Assembly: GCF_000467855.2 (NCBI RefSeq)
Contig: NZ_KI259230.1
Coordinates: 204,495 to 241,047, forward strand
Direction of reading: 5' to 3'
Length of the DNA stretch: 36,553 bases
Source: Porphyromonas sp. oral taxon 278 str. W7784
Lineage (GTDB): Bacteria > Bacteroidota > Bacteroidia > Bacteroidales > Porphyromonadaceae
The position numbers were made by a program, and so were the translations under genes. Under the pieces are notes generated by a model, which searched no databases, had not been told where the DNA came from, and saw nothing but the letters and a program-made list of their open reading frames with translations. Every line of letters begins with the position of its first letter. The stretch's first letter is position 1. Shown here piece by piece: positions 8,310 through 17,343 of this stretch.

Positions 8310-9302
8310 ATGGAATCAGTAGACATCCGCATGCTCACCGAAGAGATTGAGCGTCATAGTCACTTGATCAGTTCCCTTCGTACGGGGATGCAGCAGTCGA
8401 TCGTAGGTCAGAGTCATCTCATTGACTCGCTCCTCATCGGCCTTCTCTCGGGGGGGCATATCCTGCTGGAAGGGCTCCCAGGGCTTGCAAAGACCTTGGC
8501 GATCAAGACACTCTCCCAGCTCATTGATGCAGACTACAAGCGAATTCAGTTTACACCCGACCTCCTCCCTGCTGACGTCGTCGGTACGCTGATGTATAGT
8601 CAGAAGAAGGAAGACTTCTCCGTGAAGAAGGGTCCTATATTCTCCAACTTCATCCTAGCCGATGAGATCAACCGTGCTCCAGCTAAGGTGCAGAGCGCTC
8701 TGCTGGAAGCGATGCAGGAGCGTCAGGTGACGATCGGTGAAGAGACCTTCAAGCTCCCCGATCCTTTCCTGGTGATGGCGACGCAGAATCCCATTGAGCA
8801 GGAGGGGACTTACCCTCTGCCCGAGGCTCAGGTCGACCGATTCATGCTCAAGGTACTCATCTCTTACCCCAAGAAGGAAGAAGAAGCACAGATCATCCGC
8901 CAACAGATCCGCCCCGAGCAGCAGGAGATCAAGCCCGTAGTACGTATCTCTGATATCCTCGAGCTCAGAAGACTGGCTTCGAAGGTATATATAGATGAGA
9001 AGATCGAACGCTATATCGTCGACATCGTCTTCGCTACACGTCGTCCTGAAGAATATGGACTGGAGAACTTCAGATCCTTCATCTCCTTCGGTGCTTCACC
9101 ACGAGCTTCGATCAATCTTGCGCTAGCTGCTCGCTCTTATGCGCTACTCAAGGGCCGAGGCTATGTGATCCCCGAGGATGTTCGTGCTATCTGCTACGAC
9201 GTGCTCCGTCATCGCATCGGTTTGTCCTACGAAGCAGAGGCGCAAGACCTATCAGCGGACGAGCTGATCAAGGAGATCCTCAACCGAGTAGAGGTACCTT
9301 AG
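8310..9302 (+). CDS. moxR: MoxR-family AAA+ ATPase of the bat operon
   Basis: MoxR ATPases act as chaperones that work with von Willebrand A (VWA) proteins encoded beside them. The 330 residues carry Walker A GLPGLAKT (about 55-62), Walker B with FILADEINRAP (about 114-124), sensor 1 MATQNPIEQEG and the family-typical FTPDLLPADVVG. It opens the bat cluster and is followed by a DUF58 gene after a 129-bp gap, then by the VWA genes batA and batB. Its own upstream gap is 55 bp. It contains TATATCTTG, a poor match to the -7 consensus, so read-through from the rimO transcript is also possible. Confidence 0.94.
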   Translation: MESVDIRMLTEEIERHSHLISSLRTGMQQSIVGQSHLIDSLLIGLLSGGHILLEGLPGLAKTLAIKTLSQLIDADYKRIQFTPDLLPADVVGTLMYSQKKEDFSVKKGPIFSNFILADEINRAPAKVQSALLEAMQERQVTIGEETFKLPDPFLVMATQNPIEQEGTYPLPEAQVDRFMLKVLISYPKKEEEAQIIRQQIRPEQQEIKPVVRISDILELRRLASKVYIDEKIERYIVDIVFATRRPEEYGLENFRSFISFGASPRASINLALAARSYALLKGRGYVIPEDVRAICYDVLRHRIGLSYEAEAQDLSADELIKEILNRVEVP

Positions 9303-9320
9303 TCGTCCTCTGCCCTGATA

Positions 9321-9393
9321 CTAGGGGAGAGGATACCCGTCCTCTCTGTGGAGCTAGCCTGAGAAGCGCCTCCCCACTATCCCCTAGCTCAGG
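9321..9393 (+). other. Structured spacer between moxR and the DUF58 gene
   Basis: The spacer has several mutually compatible or competing inverted repeats. GAGAGGA (9327-9333) pairs with TCCTCTC (9340-9346). CTAGGGG (9321-9327) pairs with CCCCTAG (9381-9387). GAGCTAG (9351-9357) pairs with CTAGCTC (9384-9390), and CCTGAG (9358-9363) with CTCAGG (9388-9393). There is no T run, so it is not a simple terminator. It may be an mRNA processing or stability element that sets the moxR-to-bat ratio. Confidence 0.5.
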
Positions 9394-9431
9394 GCCGTGA
9401 TAAGCAACGTAGTACGGTGACAAGTAGAAGC

Positions 9432-10316
9432 ATGAAATCAAAACTCCAGCCATCCGATCTCCTGAAGAAGGTACGTCGTATCGAGATCAAAGCTCGTGGA
9501 CTCTCCGAACAGGTGTTCGCCGGGCAGTATCATTCGGCATTCCGAGGGCGAGGTATGGCCTTCAGCGAAGTGCGTGGCTATCAGGTCGGGGATGATGTGC
9601 GTGATCTGGACTGGAATGTCACAGCACGCTATGCCCAGCCCTACGTCAAAGTCTTCGAGGAAGAGCGGGAGCTGACCGTGATGCTTCTCGTAGATATGAC
9701 GGGGAGTACGGACTTCGGCACCCGAAGTGAGACGAAGCGTGAGCTGAATGCAGAGGTAGCTGCGACGCTGGCATTCTCTGCGATCCAGAATAATGACAAG
9801 GTCGGAGCCATCCTCTTCACTGACGAAGTCGAGCTCTTCATCCCTGCTCGCAGTGGCCGTAAGCATATCCTCTACCTGATCCGTGAGCTACTTAGCTTCG
9901 AGCCAAAGAGTAGATCCACGGATCTCAACGTGCCCCTGACCTACCTCAATCAGCTGATCAAGCGTCGCTGTACGGCCTTCCTCATCTCCGACTTCTATCA
10001 CTGGGGGGCGGACTATCGACAGACGCTCTCCCTCTCAGCACGTCGTCACGACCTCGTGGCTATACGGACCTTCGACCGAGGAGCGTTAGAGCTCCCTCGA
10101 ATGGGCCTCTTGCGCCTACGTGATGCTGAGACAGGCCAGGAGCGCTGGATAGACACTTCGTCTCGCCGTATAGCTCAGCGCTATGCCGAGCGGGTACGAG
10201 AGCAAGAGGAATTATTCCGTAGTCACTGCCTGCGCTCAGGTATTGACCATATAGAGGTAGCGACAGACGGGGACTATGTACCTGAGCTCATCAAACTATT
10301 TGGACGCAGATCCTAA
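9432..10316 (+). CDS. DUF58 / VWA-like protein of the bat operon
   Basis: This is a cytoplasmic DUF58 protein, the usual partner of MoxR. The 294 residues from the ATG at 9432 (MKSKLQPSDLLKKVRR) show the DUF58 core around RGRGMAFSEVRGYQVGDDVR and DLDWNVTARY, followed by a VWA-like fold. Its MIDAS-type motif is DMTGS, with Thr in the second position of DxSxS. A GTG at 9417 would add five residues and cannot be excluded. The next gene starts eight bases after the stop, consistent with one operon. It probably recruits the MoxR ATPase to the membrane Bat complex; that role is inferred from family context. Confidence 0.9.
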   Translation: MKSKLQPSDLLKKVRRIEIKARGLSEQVFAGQYHSAFRGRGMAFSEVRGYQVGDDVRDLDWNVTARYAQPYVKVFEEERELTVMLLVDMTGSTDFGTRSETKRELNAEVAATLAFSAIQNNDKVGAILFTDEVELFIPARSGRKHILYLIRELLSFEPKSRSTDLNVPLTYLNQLIKRRCTAFLISDFYHWGADYRQTLSLSARRHDLVAIRTFDRGALELPRMGLLRLRDAETGQERWIDTSSRRIAQRYAERVREQEELFRSHCLRSGIDHIEVATDGDYVPELIKLFGRRS

Positions 10317-10323
10317 TCGATTT

Positions 10324-11322
10324 ATGTACAGACTCCGGTATCTATATACCTTATTATTCCTGCTCCTAGGTGCTGGCGAAGCACTCTTGGCGCAGAATGT
10401 CTCGATACAGACCCATCTAGACCGAGCCGAGATACGTATCGGCGAGCGGGCAGCTATCGATATGACCATCCGCACGGACAATCTCCCAGCCACCCGATTT
10501 CGACTTGTGGAGGACTCGACAGGGGTAGAGCGCTTCCGTATCCTGGAGTTTGGTGCGCTAGATACTGTGAATATCGGGGGCGGGATCCAGGAGATCAAGG
10601 CTCGGATGATCATCACTTCCTTCGACTCTACGTTGATCACCATCCCTCCCATTATAGTAGAGACGCCTTCGGGTAGTGCTATTTCGAAGCCTCTTGCCCT
10701 GAATGTCATCTCTCCAGAAGTTGATCTTGCGCACCCCGATCGCTTCAAGCCAATACAAGATCCATGGGAGGAGCCCTATACCCTCTGGGATATTCTCCTG
10801 ATCATTTGGTCGAGCTGGATCACCTATGTGGTCGCTCTCGTGGCCCTCATCGCCTTACTCCTCTACGAGTACAAGCGCCGAGCGCAGTACCTACAGATAG
10901 AGAAGCCCGTCGAAGTGATCCCTGCGACCGCCCTAGATATCTTCTTAGCTCGAGTGAAGTCACTCGAAGGTCACCGCCTCGATGAGCAGGAGGACTTCAA
11001 GGCCTATTATACAGAGCTGACCGGAGCACTCCGTAGCTATTGGGGCGATACTCTGCAGTTCGATGCTCTGGAGAAGACTTCTTCGGAGCTCGTAGAGGAA
11101 CTTCGTCAGCACCGTCTCGGTACAGAATACCTCCGAGTGATCGAAGAGCTCTTCCGTGAAGCAGACTATGTGAAGTTCGCTAAGAGCCTACCTCTGCGGA
11201 GTGATACAGAGCGCTTAGCCCAGAGAATAGTCACTTGTACGAAGGATCACCATGAAGCGCTCGAGCGGGCACGGGAGATCTCTAAGTCTCGTGTAGCAGA
11301 AGGAAAGGAGGTGATCGAATGA
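10324..11322 (+). CDS. Bat operon single-pass membrane protein (BatD-like/DUF4381-like)
   Basis: The 332-residue protein has an N-terminal signal peptide (MYRLRYLYTLLFLLLG..., cleavage near ALLAQ), a beta-rich periplasmic domain to about residue 150, one membrane helix at about 155-181 and a cytoplasmic helical tail of about 150 residues with FRSYW-like features (GALRSYWGDTLQFDALEKTSS). This resembles a short BatD: Ig-like periplasmic part, helix, then a tail that may bind MoxR/VWA partners. The frame continues upstream to 10276 inside the DUF58 gene, but the signal peptide fixes the ATG at 10324. Its ATGA end overlaps the start of batA by four bases. Confidence 0.82.
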   Translation: MYRLRYLYTLLFLLLGAGEALLAQNVSIQTHLDRAEIRIGERAAIDMTIRTDNLPATRFRLVEDSTGVERFRILEFGALDTVNIGGGIQEIKARMIITSFDSTLITIPPIIVETPSGSAISKPLALNVISPEVDLAHPDRFKPIQDPWEEPYTLWDILLIIWSSWITYVVALVALIALLLYEYKRRAQYLQIEKPVEVIPATALDIFLARVKSLEGHRLDEQEDFKAYYTELTGALRSYWGDTLQFDALEKTSSELVEELRQHRLGTEYLRVIEELFREADYVKFAKSLPLRSDTERLAQRIVTCTKDHHEALERAREISKSRVAEGKEVIE

Positions 11323-12305
11323 CCTTCCTTCATCCTCACTTACTCTGGTTGCTTTTGCTCCTGCCCGTCCTGTTCCTTATTTATGTACTTTGGCGCAGGA
11401 AACAACAGGCTTCGCTCCGTATGCCATCGCTACACTTCCTCAACGGAATCGGTGGCGGTGTGCGGGTGTACTTACGTCACTCGGTCTTTGCGCTGAGACT
11501 CCTTGCTCTGGGGCTCATCATCATTGCCCTAGCTCGCCCTCAGAGTAGCTCCTCTTGGTCGGAAGACCGAGTCGAAGGGATTGACATCATGCTCACGATG
11601 GATATCTCCACGAGTATGCTCGCTATGGACTTCCAGCCCAATCGTGTCGAAGCGGCGAAGGAAGTAGCGATGCGTTTCGTCGCTAATCGCCCTAATGACA
11701 ACATTGGTCTCGTAGTCTTCGCTGGTGAAAGCTTCACAGCTTGTCCCCTGACACAGGATCATGCGACGCTCATCAACCGTCTTCGCTCGATGACTCCTGG
11801 GATCATCGAGGACCAGACGGCCATTGGCTCGGGGATCGCTACGGCCATCGGGCGCCTCAAGGAAAGTAAAGCCAAGAGCAAAGTCATCATCCTGCTGACC
11901 GACGGAGCTAATAATACGGGGAATATTTCCCCGAAGATGGCTGCCGATCTGGCGAAGACCTTCGGGATCTCTATCTATACGATCGGTGTCGGTTCGGGCG
12001 CTGGCGAAGCTCCCTATCCGATAGAGACGCCCTTTGGGACTGTCGTGCGCAATATGCCTGTGGATCTCGATGAGCCTACCATGCGCCAGATCGCCGAGAT
12101 CTCTGGTGGTGCTTACTTCCGAGCTACGGACAATGAGTCCCTCTCTGCTATCTATAAGAAGATCGACCAACTAGAGAAGACGAAGCTCTCTACGAGAAAT
12201 TATCACACGACTTACGAAGAGTTCTCCATCTTTGTACTCGTAGCTGCGCTCCTCTTACTTATAGAATTCGTCCTTCGCTCTACGCTCTTCCGTACCAATC
12301 CGTAA
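11319..12305 (+). CDS. batA: BatA, membrane-anchored VWA protein
   Basis: This is a von Willebrand A protein of the Bacteroides aerotolerance operon, inserted in the inner membrane. The 328 residues carry two N-terminal helices (about 7-25 and 57-73), a VWA domain with a complete MIDAS (DISTS at 95-99, the Thr in EDQTAIGSG, Asp in LLTDGANN) and a C-terminal helix (FSIFVLVAALLLLIEFVL). The short ALARPQSS after helix 2 is typical of BatA. It overlaps the previous gene by four bases and is followed by batB one base later. Bat proteins are linked to oxygen/stress tolerance and envelope integrity; the exact mechanism is not established. Confidence 0.94.
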   Translation: MTFLHPHLLWLLLLLPVLFLIYVLWRRKQQASLRMPSLHFLNGIGGGVRVYLRHSVFALRLLALGLIIIALARPQSSSSWSEDRVEGIDIMLTMDISTSMLAMDFQPNRVEAAKEVAMRFVANRPNDNIGLVVFAGESFTACPLTQDHATLINRLRSMTPGIIEDQTAIGSGIATAIGRLKESKAKSKVIILLTDGANNTGNISPKMAADLAKTFGISIYTIGVGSGAGEAPYPIETPFGTVVRNMPVDLDEPTMRQIAEISGGAYFRATDNESLSAIYKKIDQLEKTKLSTRNYHTTYEEFSIFVLVAALLLLIEFVLRSTLFRTNP

Positions 12306-12306
12306 G

Positions 12307-13335
12307 ATGAACATCCATTTTTATTCACCAGGCTACCTCTATTTGCTCTTTGGGCTCCTACCGCTCTTAGCATTATCCCTCTTCGCTTACTGGAGACGGA
12401 GGCGGATGCTTCAGCGATTTGCGGACAAGGATCTCGGCCAAGCGCTGACACCATTAGCATCAGGTAAGAAGTACGTCCTTCGTGATCTAGCCCTCCTAGT
12501 GGCTGGTGCGCTGATGATCATCGTACTGGCTCGCCCGCAGGCTATCAGCCAGGTCGATGCTCAGGATGATGATAAGGGGATCGAAGCTATGATCTGTCTC
12601 GACATATCTAACTCGATGCTCTGTCAGGATGTAGCCCCTAGTCGTCTGGACTTCGCTAAGCGAACCATCTCTCGTCTGCTGGAGCGGATGCATTCGGATC
12701 GTGTAGGGCTCATCGTCTTCGCAGGTAGTGCCTTCGTTCAGCTCCCGATCACGACCGATCTATCTACTGCACAGGACTTCCTCTCAGATATCTCCCCGAG
12801 CATGCTCTCCGACCAAGGGACGGCGATCGGACAGGCGATCACCTTGGCACGACAGTCTTTCTCCGACCGCAGAGACTTAGGTAAGTCGATCATTGTACTG
12901 ACCGACGGGGAGGACTTTGAGGAGACGGCTATCCAAGCTGCGAAGGATGCAGCCAAGGAGGGCATTCACATCAACGTCGTAGGTATTGGTTCGGACCAAG
13001 GCGGTCCTATACCGACGGCGGAGGGTAACCTGACCGACGAGTCTGGTAATATGGTAGTCACCCGCTTCAATCCCGATATGTGCCAGCAGATCGCCGATGC
13101 AGGAGCGGGGATCTTCGTCGCTTCTTCCTCGCAGGCTACGGTAGTCAAGGAGGTAGAGAAGCAGCTGGAGGAGCTCCCCCGAGCTTCTATCTCCTCACGA
13201 GTCAATAATGGAGCGACGGAGGCCTTCGAGCCATGGCTCTGGGCAGCTCTTGTACTCCTCATCCTCGAGTTCTTCATCATGGGACGAAAGAATAAGTTCC
13301 TCATCCGACATAATATCTTTGGTCATGAGAAGTAA
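12307..13335 (+). CDS. batB: BatB, membrane-anchored VWA protein
   Basis: This is the second VWA protein of the operon, clearly a paralogue of BatA: two N-terminal helices (LYLLFGLLPLLALSLFAYW, then LALLVAGALMIIVLARPQ), a VWA domain with MIDAS DISNS (about 99-103), SDQGTAIGQ and LTDGED, and a C-terminal helix near LWAALVLLILEFFIMG. It is 342 residues. The stop at 13333-13335 overlaps the batC start (ATG 13325), so translation is probably coupled. BatA and BatB are expected to pair through their VWA domains and to recruit BatC. Confidence 0.94.
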   Translation: MNIHFYSPGYLYLLFGLLPLLALSLFAYWRRRRMLQRFADKDLGQALTPLASGKKYVLRDLALLVAGALMIIVLARPQAISQVDAQDDDKGIEAMICLDISNSMLCQDVAPSRLDFAKRTISRLLERMHSDRVGLIVFAGSAFVQLPITTDLSTAQDFLSDISPSMLSDQGTAIGQAITLARQSFSDRRDLGKSIIVLTDGEDFEETAIQAAKDAAKEGIHINVVGIGSDQGGPIPTAEGNLTDESGNMVVTRFNPDMCQQIADAGAGIFVASSSQATVVKEVEKQLEELPRASISSRVNNGATEAFEPWLWAALVLLILEFFIMGRKNKFLIRHNIFGHEK

Positions 13336-14074
13336 GCGATTCCTTCTAGCTCTGATGACTTGTATCTTGGCTACGACTTCGCTGGTAGCTCAGGGTATCA
13401 AGTCGGATATTCGCCGGGCGAATAAGCTCTATCACGCTAAGGACTACGCCCGAGCTTCGCAGGAATATCGGCGTGCACTCCTCCGGGATAGCTTGTCGGC
13501 CAAGGCTCGCTTCGGCCTGTCGGCTTCGATCTATGCCGAAGGGCGCTACGACGAAGCGAAGACCCAGCTCGAGCGCATCCTACAGCAAGAGCCTCAGCTG
13601 ACGCCCCAGCAGCAGGCAGGTGTGCTACACAACCTCGGGAATGTAGCGATGAAGAAGAAGGATTATCAGGCCGCTGTCCAGGCGTATGAAGAAGCTCTGA
13701 TCCGTCATCCCGAAGATGACAACACCCGATACAATTTAGCGCTGGCCCAAAAGCTCCTTCAGCAGAACAAGAATAACCAGCAAAGTCAGCAGGGACAGAA
13801 CCAAGATCCGAACAAGAATAAGGATCAAGAGAAGCAAGATCCCAAGAAGGACCAGCAGAATCAGAATAAGCCCGAGCAACAGAAGCCACAAGAGAAGGGC
13901 CAGGATAAGCAAGGTCAGCCCAACGAACAGCGCTCCGGTGAGCTCTCCAAAGAGCAAGCGGAGCAGATCCTTCGGTCATTCCGCACCGACGATGATAAGA
14001 CTCGCCGTCGGGTAGAGCAGAGACAGCGGGAGCAGCAACAGCAGAATAGGAATAAGAATAAGAAGAGATGGTGA
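13325..14074 (+). CDS. batC: BatC, periplasmic TPR protein with Gln/Lys-rich tail
   Basis: The 249-residue exported protein has a signal peptide (MRSKRFLLALMTCILATTSLVAQ), TPR motifs at about residues 30-140 (ANKLYHAKDYARASQEYRRALLRD, AKARFGLSASIYAEGRYDEA, GNVAMKKKDYQAAVQAYEEA) and a long low-complexity tail rich in Gln, Lys, Asn and Asp to the end. The reading frame extends back to 13208 inside batB, but the signal peptide sets the start at 13325. The TPR part probably scaffolds the VWA proteins. The tail is hydrophilic and likely disordered. It overlaps batD at its 3' end. Confidence 0.91.
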   Translation: MRSKRFLLALMTCILATTSLVAQGIKSDIRRANKLYHAKDYARASQEYRRALLRDSLSAKARFGLSASIYAEGRYDEAKTQLERILQQEPQLTPQQQAGVLHNLGNVAMKKKDYQAAVQAYEEALIRHPEDDNTRYNLALAQKLLQQNKNNQQSQQGQNQDPNKNKDQEKQDPKKDQQNQNKPEQQKPQEKGQDKQGQPNEQRSGELSKEQAEQILRSFRTDDDKTRRRVEQRQREQQQQNRNKNKKRW

Positions 14075-15837
14075 TCCAGATGACCACAATTCGTCGGGTA
14101 GCAAAGGCTTGGTGCCTGCTTCTCCTCCTGTTACCTCTGAGCCTCGTGGCGCAAACGATCCGCCTCGAAGCCCCTCAGACGGTCGTCCAGGGCAATACCT
14201 TCCAGCTCATCTATAGTTATTCGGGGAGCGAAGACTTCGAGCGTGTCTCCGAGCCAAAGGCTCAGGGGCTTCAGGTCGTATATGGACCTGCCCGACAAGT
14301 GATGAGTAGCTATCAGAATATCAATGGTCGGAGCTCCTCGTCTTCGTCGGTGAGCATCACCTATACACTGATAGCGGAGCGGACGGGATCAATATCTGTG
14401 CCCGCTGTCACAGCGGTCGTCGGAGGCAAACGTGTCACGGTGCACGGAGCGACTATCCGTGTACTCCCGCCCGACAAGGATACGCAGGCCGGTCGTTCAC
14501 GAGCTAAAGGCCTCGGGAGCTATATCTATCGGGCCATCCCCAGCGCGACAGTCGTCTACGAACAGCAGGCCTTCCCCATCCGATACAAGCTCTACTCGTC
14601 GACCGAATTCGATATCAGTAGCTTCAATGCACCCCAATATGACGGCTTCATCTCAGAGAAGCAACCCGATGATGGGCGCCGTCAGCTGACGCTGGAGTCG
14701 TATCAGGGGAAGAACTATCGTGCAGTCGAGATCCTGAATGAAGTACTCTTCGCCCAGCGCAGTGGGACACTCACGATCCCATCGAGCGAAGTTGGGATCC
14801 GAATACCTGTAGAGGGGGACGATGATCCCTTCTTCAGCTCGGCGACTCTGGTAGATCGCACGCTTCGCTCTTCGCCAGTCACGATCCAGGTACGGCCACT
14901 TCCGACCGAAGGGAAGCCCCAGGACTTCTCCGGTGCAGTAGGTTCCTTCCGAATGAAAGCGGAACTGCTGACCAAGACACCTAAGACCAACGAGTCCGTG
15001 ACGATACGTCTGACGCTCGAAGGCACGGGGAATCTGAAGCTTGCATCAAGTCCGAAGATCCAATTCCCCGAAAGCTTCGAGGTCTATGATCCGAAGGAGA
15101 CCTACGAGGGACACGTGACGGCGACCAATGTACAGGGTAAAAAGGTCATCGAATACTTTGCCATCCCTCGCCGAACAGGCTCTGTCACGGTGCCACCACT
15201 TACATTCTCCTACTTCGATCCACAGAAGGGGCGCTACGAGATCCTGAGATCTCAGAGCTTCTCACTGCAGGTAGCTCAGGGGAAGGCTGAAGTGTCGGAG
15301 GAGAAGGGTAGTCTTCGCCAGCAAGAGGAATCGCTACGCACGCTCCGATCAGACGAAGGGACGAAGGAGATCACAGGACTCCGAGTAGCGAAGAGCTGGG
15401 GATACCTCCTCCTTTACCCACTAGTGGTGCTGATTGGTCTCGGTATCTACTTCATCCTAGCACGTCGTCGCAGTCTGCGTGCCGATAGTCTGAGCTATCA
15501 TGCTTCGCGTGCCAGTGCCGTAGCTACTCGTCGTCTGCGCAAGGCTCGCCAGCTACTCGAGGCTGGATCACGAGAGCCCTTCTACGAGGAGACCTTACGT
15601 GCACTATGGGGTTACCTAGGCGACAAGCTACGTCTGCCGGTATCGGAGCTCAGTCGTGCCACTGTCTCTGAGCTCCTTCGTGGTAGAGGGCTCGAGGAGT
15701 CTACGATCCAAGGACTCACAGAGGTCATCGACGAAGTGGAATATGCTCGCTATGCACCCGCCAAGGAAGGGGACATGCAGGCCCTCTATACCAAGACGGC
15801 TACCGTCATCAGTGAGATCGATCGTCATAAGCTATAG
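14068..15837 (+). CDS. batD: BatD, large periplasmic/membrane protein
   Basis: The 589-residue protein has a signal peptide (TTIRRVAKAWCLLLLLLPLS), several Ig-like beta domains in the periplasm (starting IRLEAPQTVVQGNTFQLIYSY, with a second set from about residue 295), one membrane helix near 447-468 (YLLLYPLVVLIGLGIYFIL) and a helical cytoplasmic tail. This layout is that of BatD. An ATG at 14080 is an equally good start and gives a tidier signal peptide; the one at 14068 overlaps batC by seven bases. A Ser-rich stretch (SSSSSVS) lies in the first domain. BatE follows after 16 bp. Confidence 0.91.
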   Translation: MVIQMTTIRRVAKAWCLLLLLLPLSLVAQTIRLEAPQTVVQGNTFQLIYSYSGSEDFERVSEPKAQGLQVVYGPARQVMSSYQNINGRSSSSSSVSITYTLIAERTGSISVPAVTAVVGGKRVTVHGATIRVLPPDKDTQAGRSRAKGLGSYIYRAIPSATVVYEQQAFPIRYKLYSSTEFDISSFNAPQYDGFISEKQPDDGRRQLTLESYQGKNYRAVEILNEVLFAQRSGTLTIPSSEVGIRIPVEGDDDPFFSSATLVDRTLRSSPVTIQVRPLPTEGKPQDFSGAVGSFRMKAELLTKTPKTNESVTIRLTLEGTGNLKLASSPKIQFPESFEVYDPKETYEGHVTATNVQGKKVIEYFAIPRRTGSVTVPPLTFSYFDPQKGRYEILRSQSFSLQVAQGKAEVSEEKGSLRQQEESLRTLRSDEGTKEITGLRVAKSWGYLLLYPLVVLIGLGIYFILARRRSLRADSLSYHASRASAVATRRLRKARQLLEAGSREPFYEETLRALWGYLGDKLRLPVSELSRATVSELLRGRGLEESTIQGLTEVIDEVEYARYAPAKEGDMQALYTKTATVISEIDRHKL

Positions 15838-15853
15838 ATAATATCCCCGTACT

Positions 15854-16606
15854 ATGCGTACAGTCTTTCTATCCTTCCTACTTCTCATCTCTGCGATCAG
15901 GCTTAGCGCAGCCGAGCCTTCGGTAGATAGTCTCTTCTCTAAGGGCGATTATCGTGGGGCAACTACGGCACTAGAGACGCTGATCGAAGGGGAGGGGGCG
16001 ACCTCCTCACGCTATGCCAATCTGGGGAATTGCTACTATCAGCTCGGCGATCTCGGTCATGCCATGCTCAGCTATGAGCGGGCGCATCTGCTTGATCCAC
16101 GTGATGCTCAGGTCAATGCCCTGCGCTCCTTCCTCATGAAGAAGACTATCGACAAGCTCCCTGACGCTGAGAGCTGGTTCTCCGCTACGGGCGGAGCGAT
16201 TGCTTATGCGCTACCTCTGCCGGTGTTACTCGCTCTGGCGCTCCTCTTCTTCGTAGGCTTCGTAGGATCGGTCGTTACCTTTGCCCTAAGTCGTCGGCGT
16301 GATCACAAGCGGATCACCTTCTATTCGGGCCTAGTGAGCCTTATCCTTTCACTCTTCACAGGGGCACTCATCCTGCACTGGGTCTATGCTGAGCATCAGG
16401 CTAAGACGAAGGCGGTGATCACACAGCCTGAAGTCAATGTCTACAGAAGCCCTAGTCAGAAGTCCGAAGTGACGAACCAGCTACATGAAGGTACACGTAT
16501 TCGCCTCGTTGGTCAGCCGGTGGGCGCCTACCAGCAGTTCGTACTCTCGGACGGCCGAGGCGGATGGCTTCTGCTGAGTGCTATCGAACCACTCGTGAAG
16601 AACTAA
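15854..16606 (+). CDS. batE: BatE, TPR and SH3-like membrane protein
   Basis: The 250 residues comprise a signal peptide (RTVFLSFLLLISAIRLSAA), a TPR pair at about 25-95 (YANLGNCYYQLGDLGHAMLSYERAHLLDP), two membrane helices (about 113-143 and 152-172) and a C-terminal SH3b-like domain (PEVNVYRSPSQKSEV ... GTRIRLVGQ ... GRGGWLLLSAIEPL). This order is characteristic of BatE, the last protein of the bat operon. A PAP2 phosphatase gene begins ten bases after its stop. Confidence 0.92.
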   Translation: MRTVFLSFLLLISAIRLSAAEPSVDSLFSKGDYRGATTALETLIEGEGATSSRYANLGNCYYQLGDLGHAMLSYERAHLLDPRDAQVNALRSFLMKKTIDKLPDAESWFSATGGAIAYALPLPVLLALALLFFVGFVGSVVTFALSRRRDHKRITFYSGLVSLILSLFTGALILHWVYAEHQAKTKAVITQPEVNVYRSPSQKSEVTNQLHEGTRIRLVGQPVGAYQQFVLSDGRGGWLLLSAIEPLVKN

Positions 16607-16616
16607 TCCCAAGCGC

Positions 16617-17315
16617 ATGACTCCTCCCTTCCTCCCGGGCGAAATCTCCCTACTCAAGGCGATCAATGGCGCACATTCCCCCTTCTGGGATGCGGCGATG
16701 TTCCTGATCTCTAATGTCGGTGCTTGGACCTTCCCCGCTATAGCTCTGCTGATCTACCTCTTCTGGAAGCGCCCCAAGAGTGAAGCCGTACTTGTCTTAC
16801 TGATGATCGGGCTCTGCATCCTCTTTGGTGACTTCCTAAGTTCGTGGGTAGCTAAGCCCTTTTTCTCCCGACTCCGCCCTACCCATACGCCCGAGCTACA
16901 GGAGACGCTCCACTATGTCTACGGGTACCATGGCAAGCTCTACGGCTTCTTCTCCGGGCATTCGGCGAACTATACGGCTGTAGCTACCTTCCTCTGCCTT
17001 GTGCTCCGTGACCACCGCTTCACGGGGGTGATCTCCCTGCTGGTCGGTTGGGTCATCTATAGTCGCATGTATATCGGGGCGCACTTCCTGTCGGACTGCT
17101 TAGCAGGGGTGCTTGTCGGGCTTCTGGTGGGCTACTTAGTCTACCGGATCTACCTCGCACTCCGCCGGCGATTCTTGGCTACGGGCTACCGTGATCCACA
17201 GGAGATCTTCCACGGAGGGACGGTGTACTTCGTCTGTGCACTCTGGGTGTCGATCCCCGTGACGCTCATGATGGCCCTGCAGGTCACACGCATCCTGAGG
17301 ATGGTCGCCGAGTAG
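16617..17315 (+). CDS. PAP2-family membrane phosphatase, candidate lipid A 4'-phosphatase
   Basis: This is a multi-pass PAP2 phosphatase of 232 residues with all three catalytic motifs: KPFFSRLRP (80-88), FSGHSAN (112-118) and SRMYIGAHFLSD (149-160). The catalytic histidines face the periplasm in this family. There are about five or six membrane helices. Substrates in the family include undecaprenyl pyrophosphate, phosphatidylglycerol phosphate and lipid A. In Porphyromonas gingivalis a PAP2 enzyme of this size is the lipid A 4'-phosphatase (LpxF type). From memory its gene lies close to the bat genes, which makes that role plausible here but not proven. The ten-base spacing to batE suggests co-transcription. 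A strong terminator follows. Confidence 0.88.
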   Translation: MTPPFLPGEISLLKAINGAHSPFWDAAMFLISNVGAWTFPAIALLIYLFWKRPKSEAVLVLLMIGLCILFGDFLSSWVAKPFFSRLRPTHTPELQETLHYVYGYHGKLYGFFSGHSANYTAVATFLCLVLRDHRFTGVISLLVGWVIYSRMYIGAHFLSDCLAGVLVGLLVGYLVYRIYLALRRRFLATGYRDPQEIFHGGTVYFVCALWVSIPVTLMMALQVTRILRMVAE

Positions 17316-17343
17316 GGAAGGGCAAGGCATTAGTACCTCCCAT

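Noticed and set aside
9641-9841. Short minus-strand Ser-rich frames across the bat genes
   Set aside because: Ser/Arg-rich antisense shadows of GC-rich coding DNA, without starts or homology.
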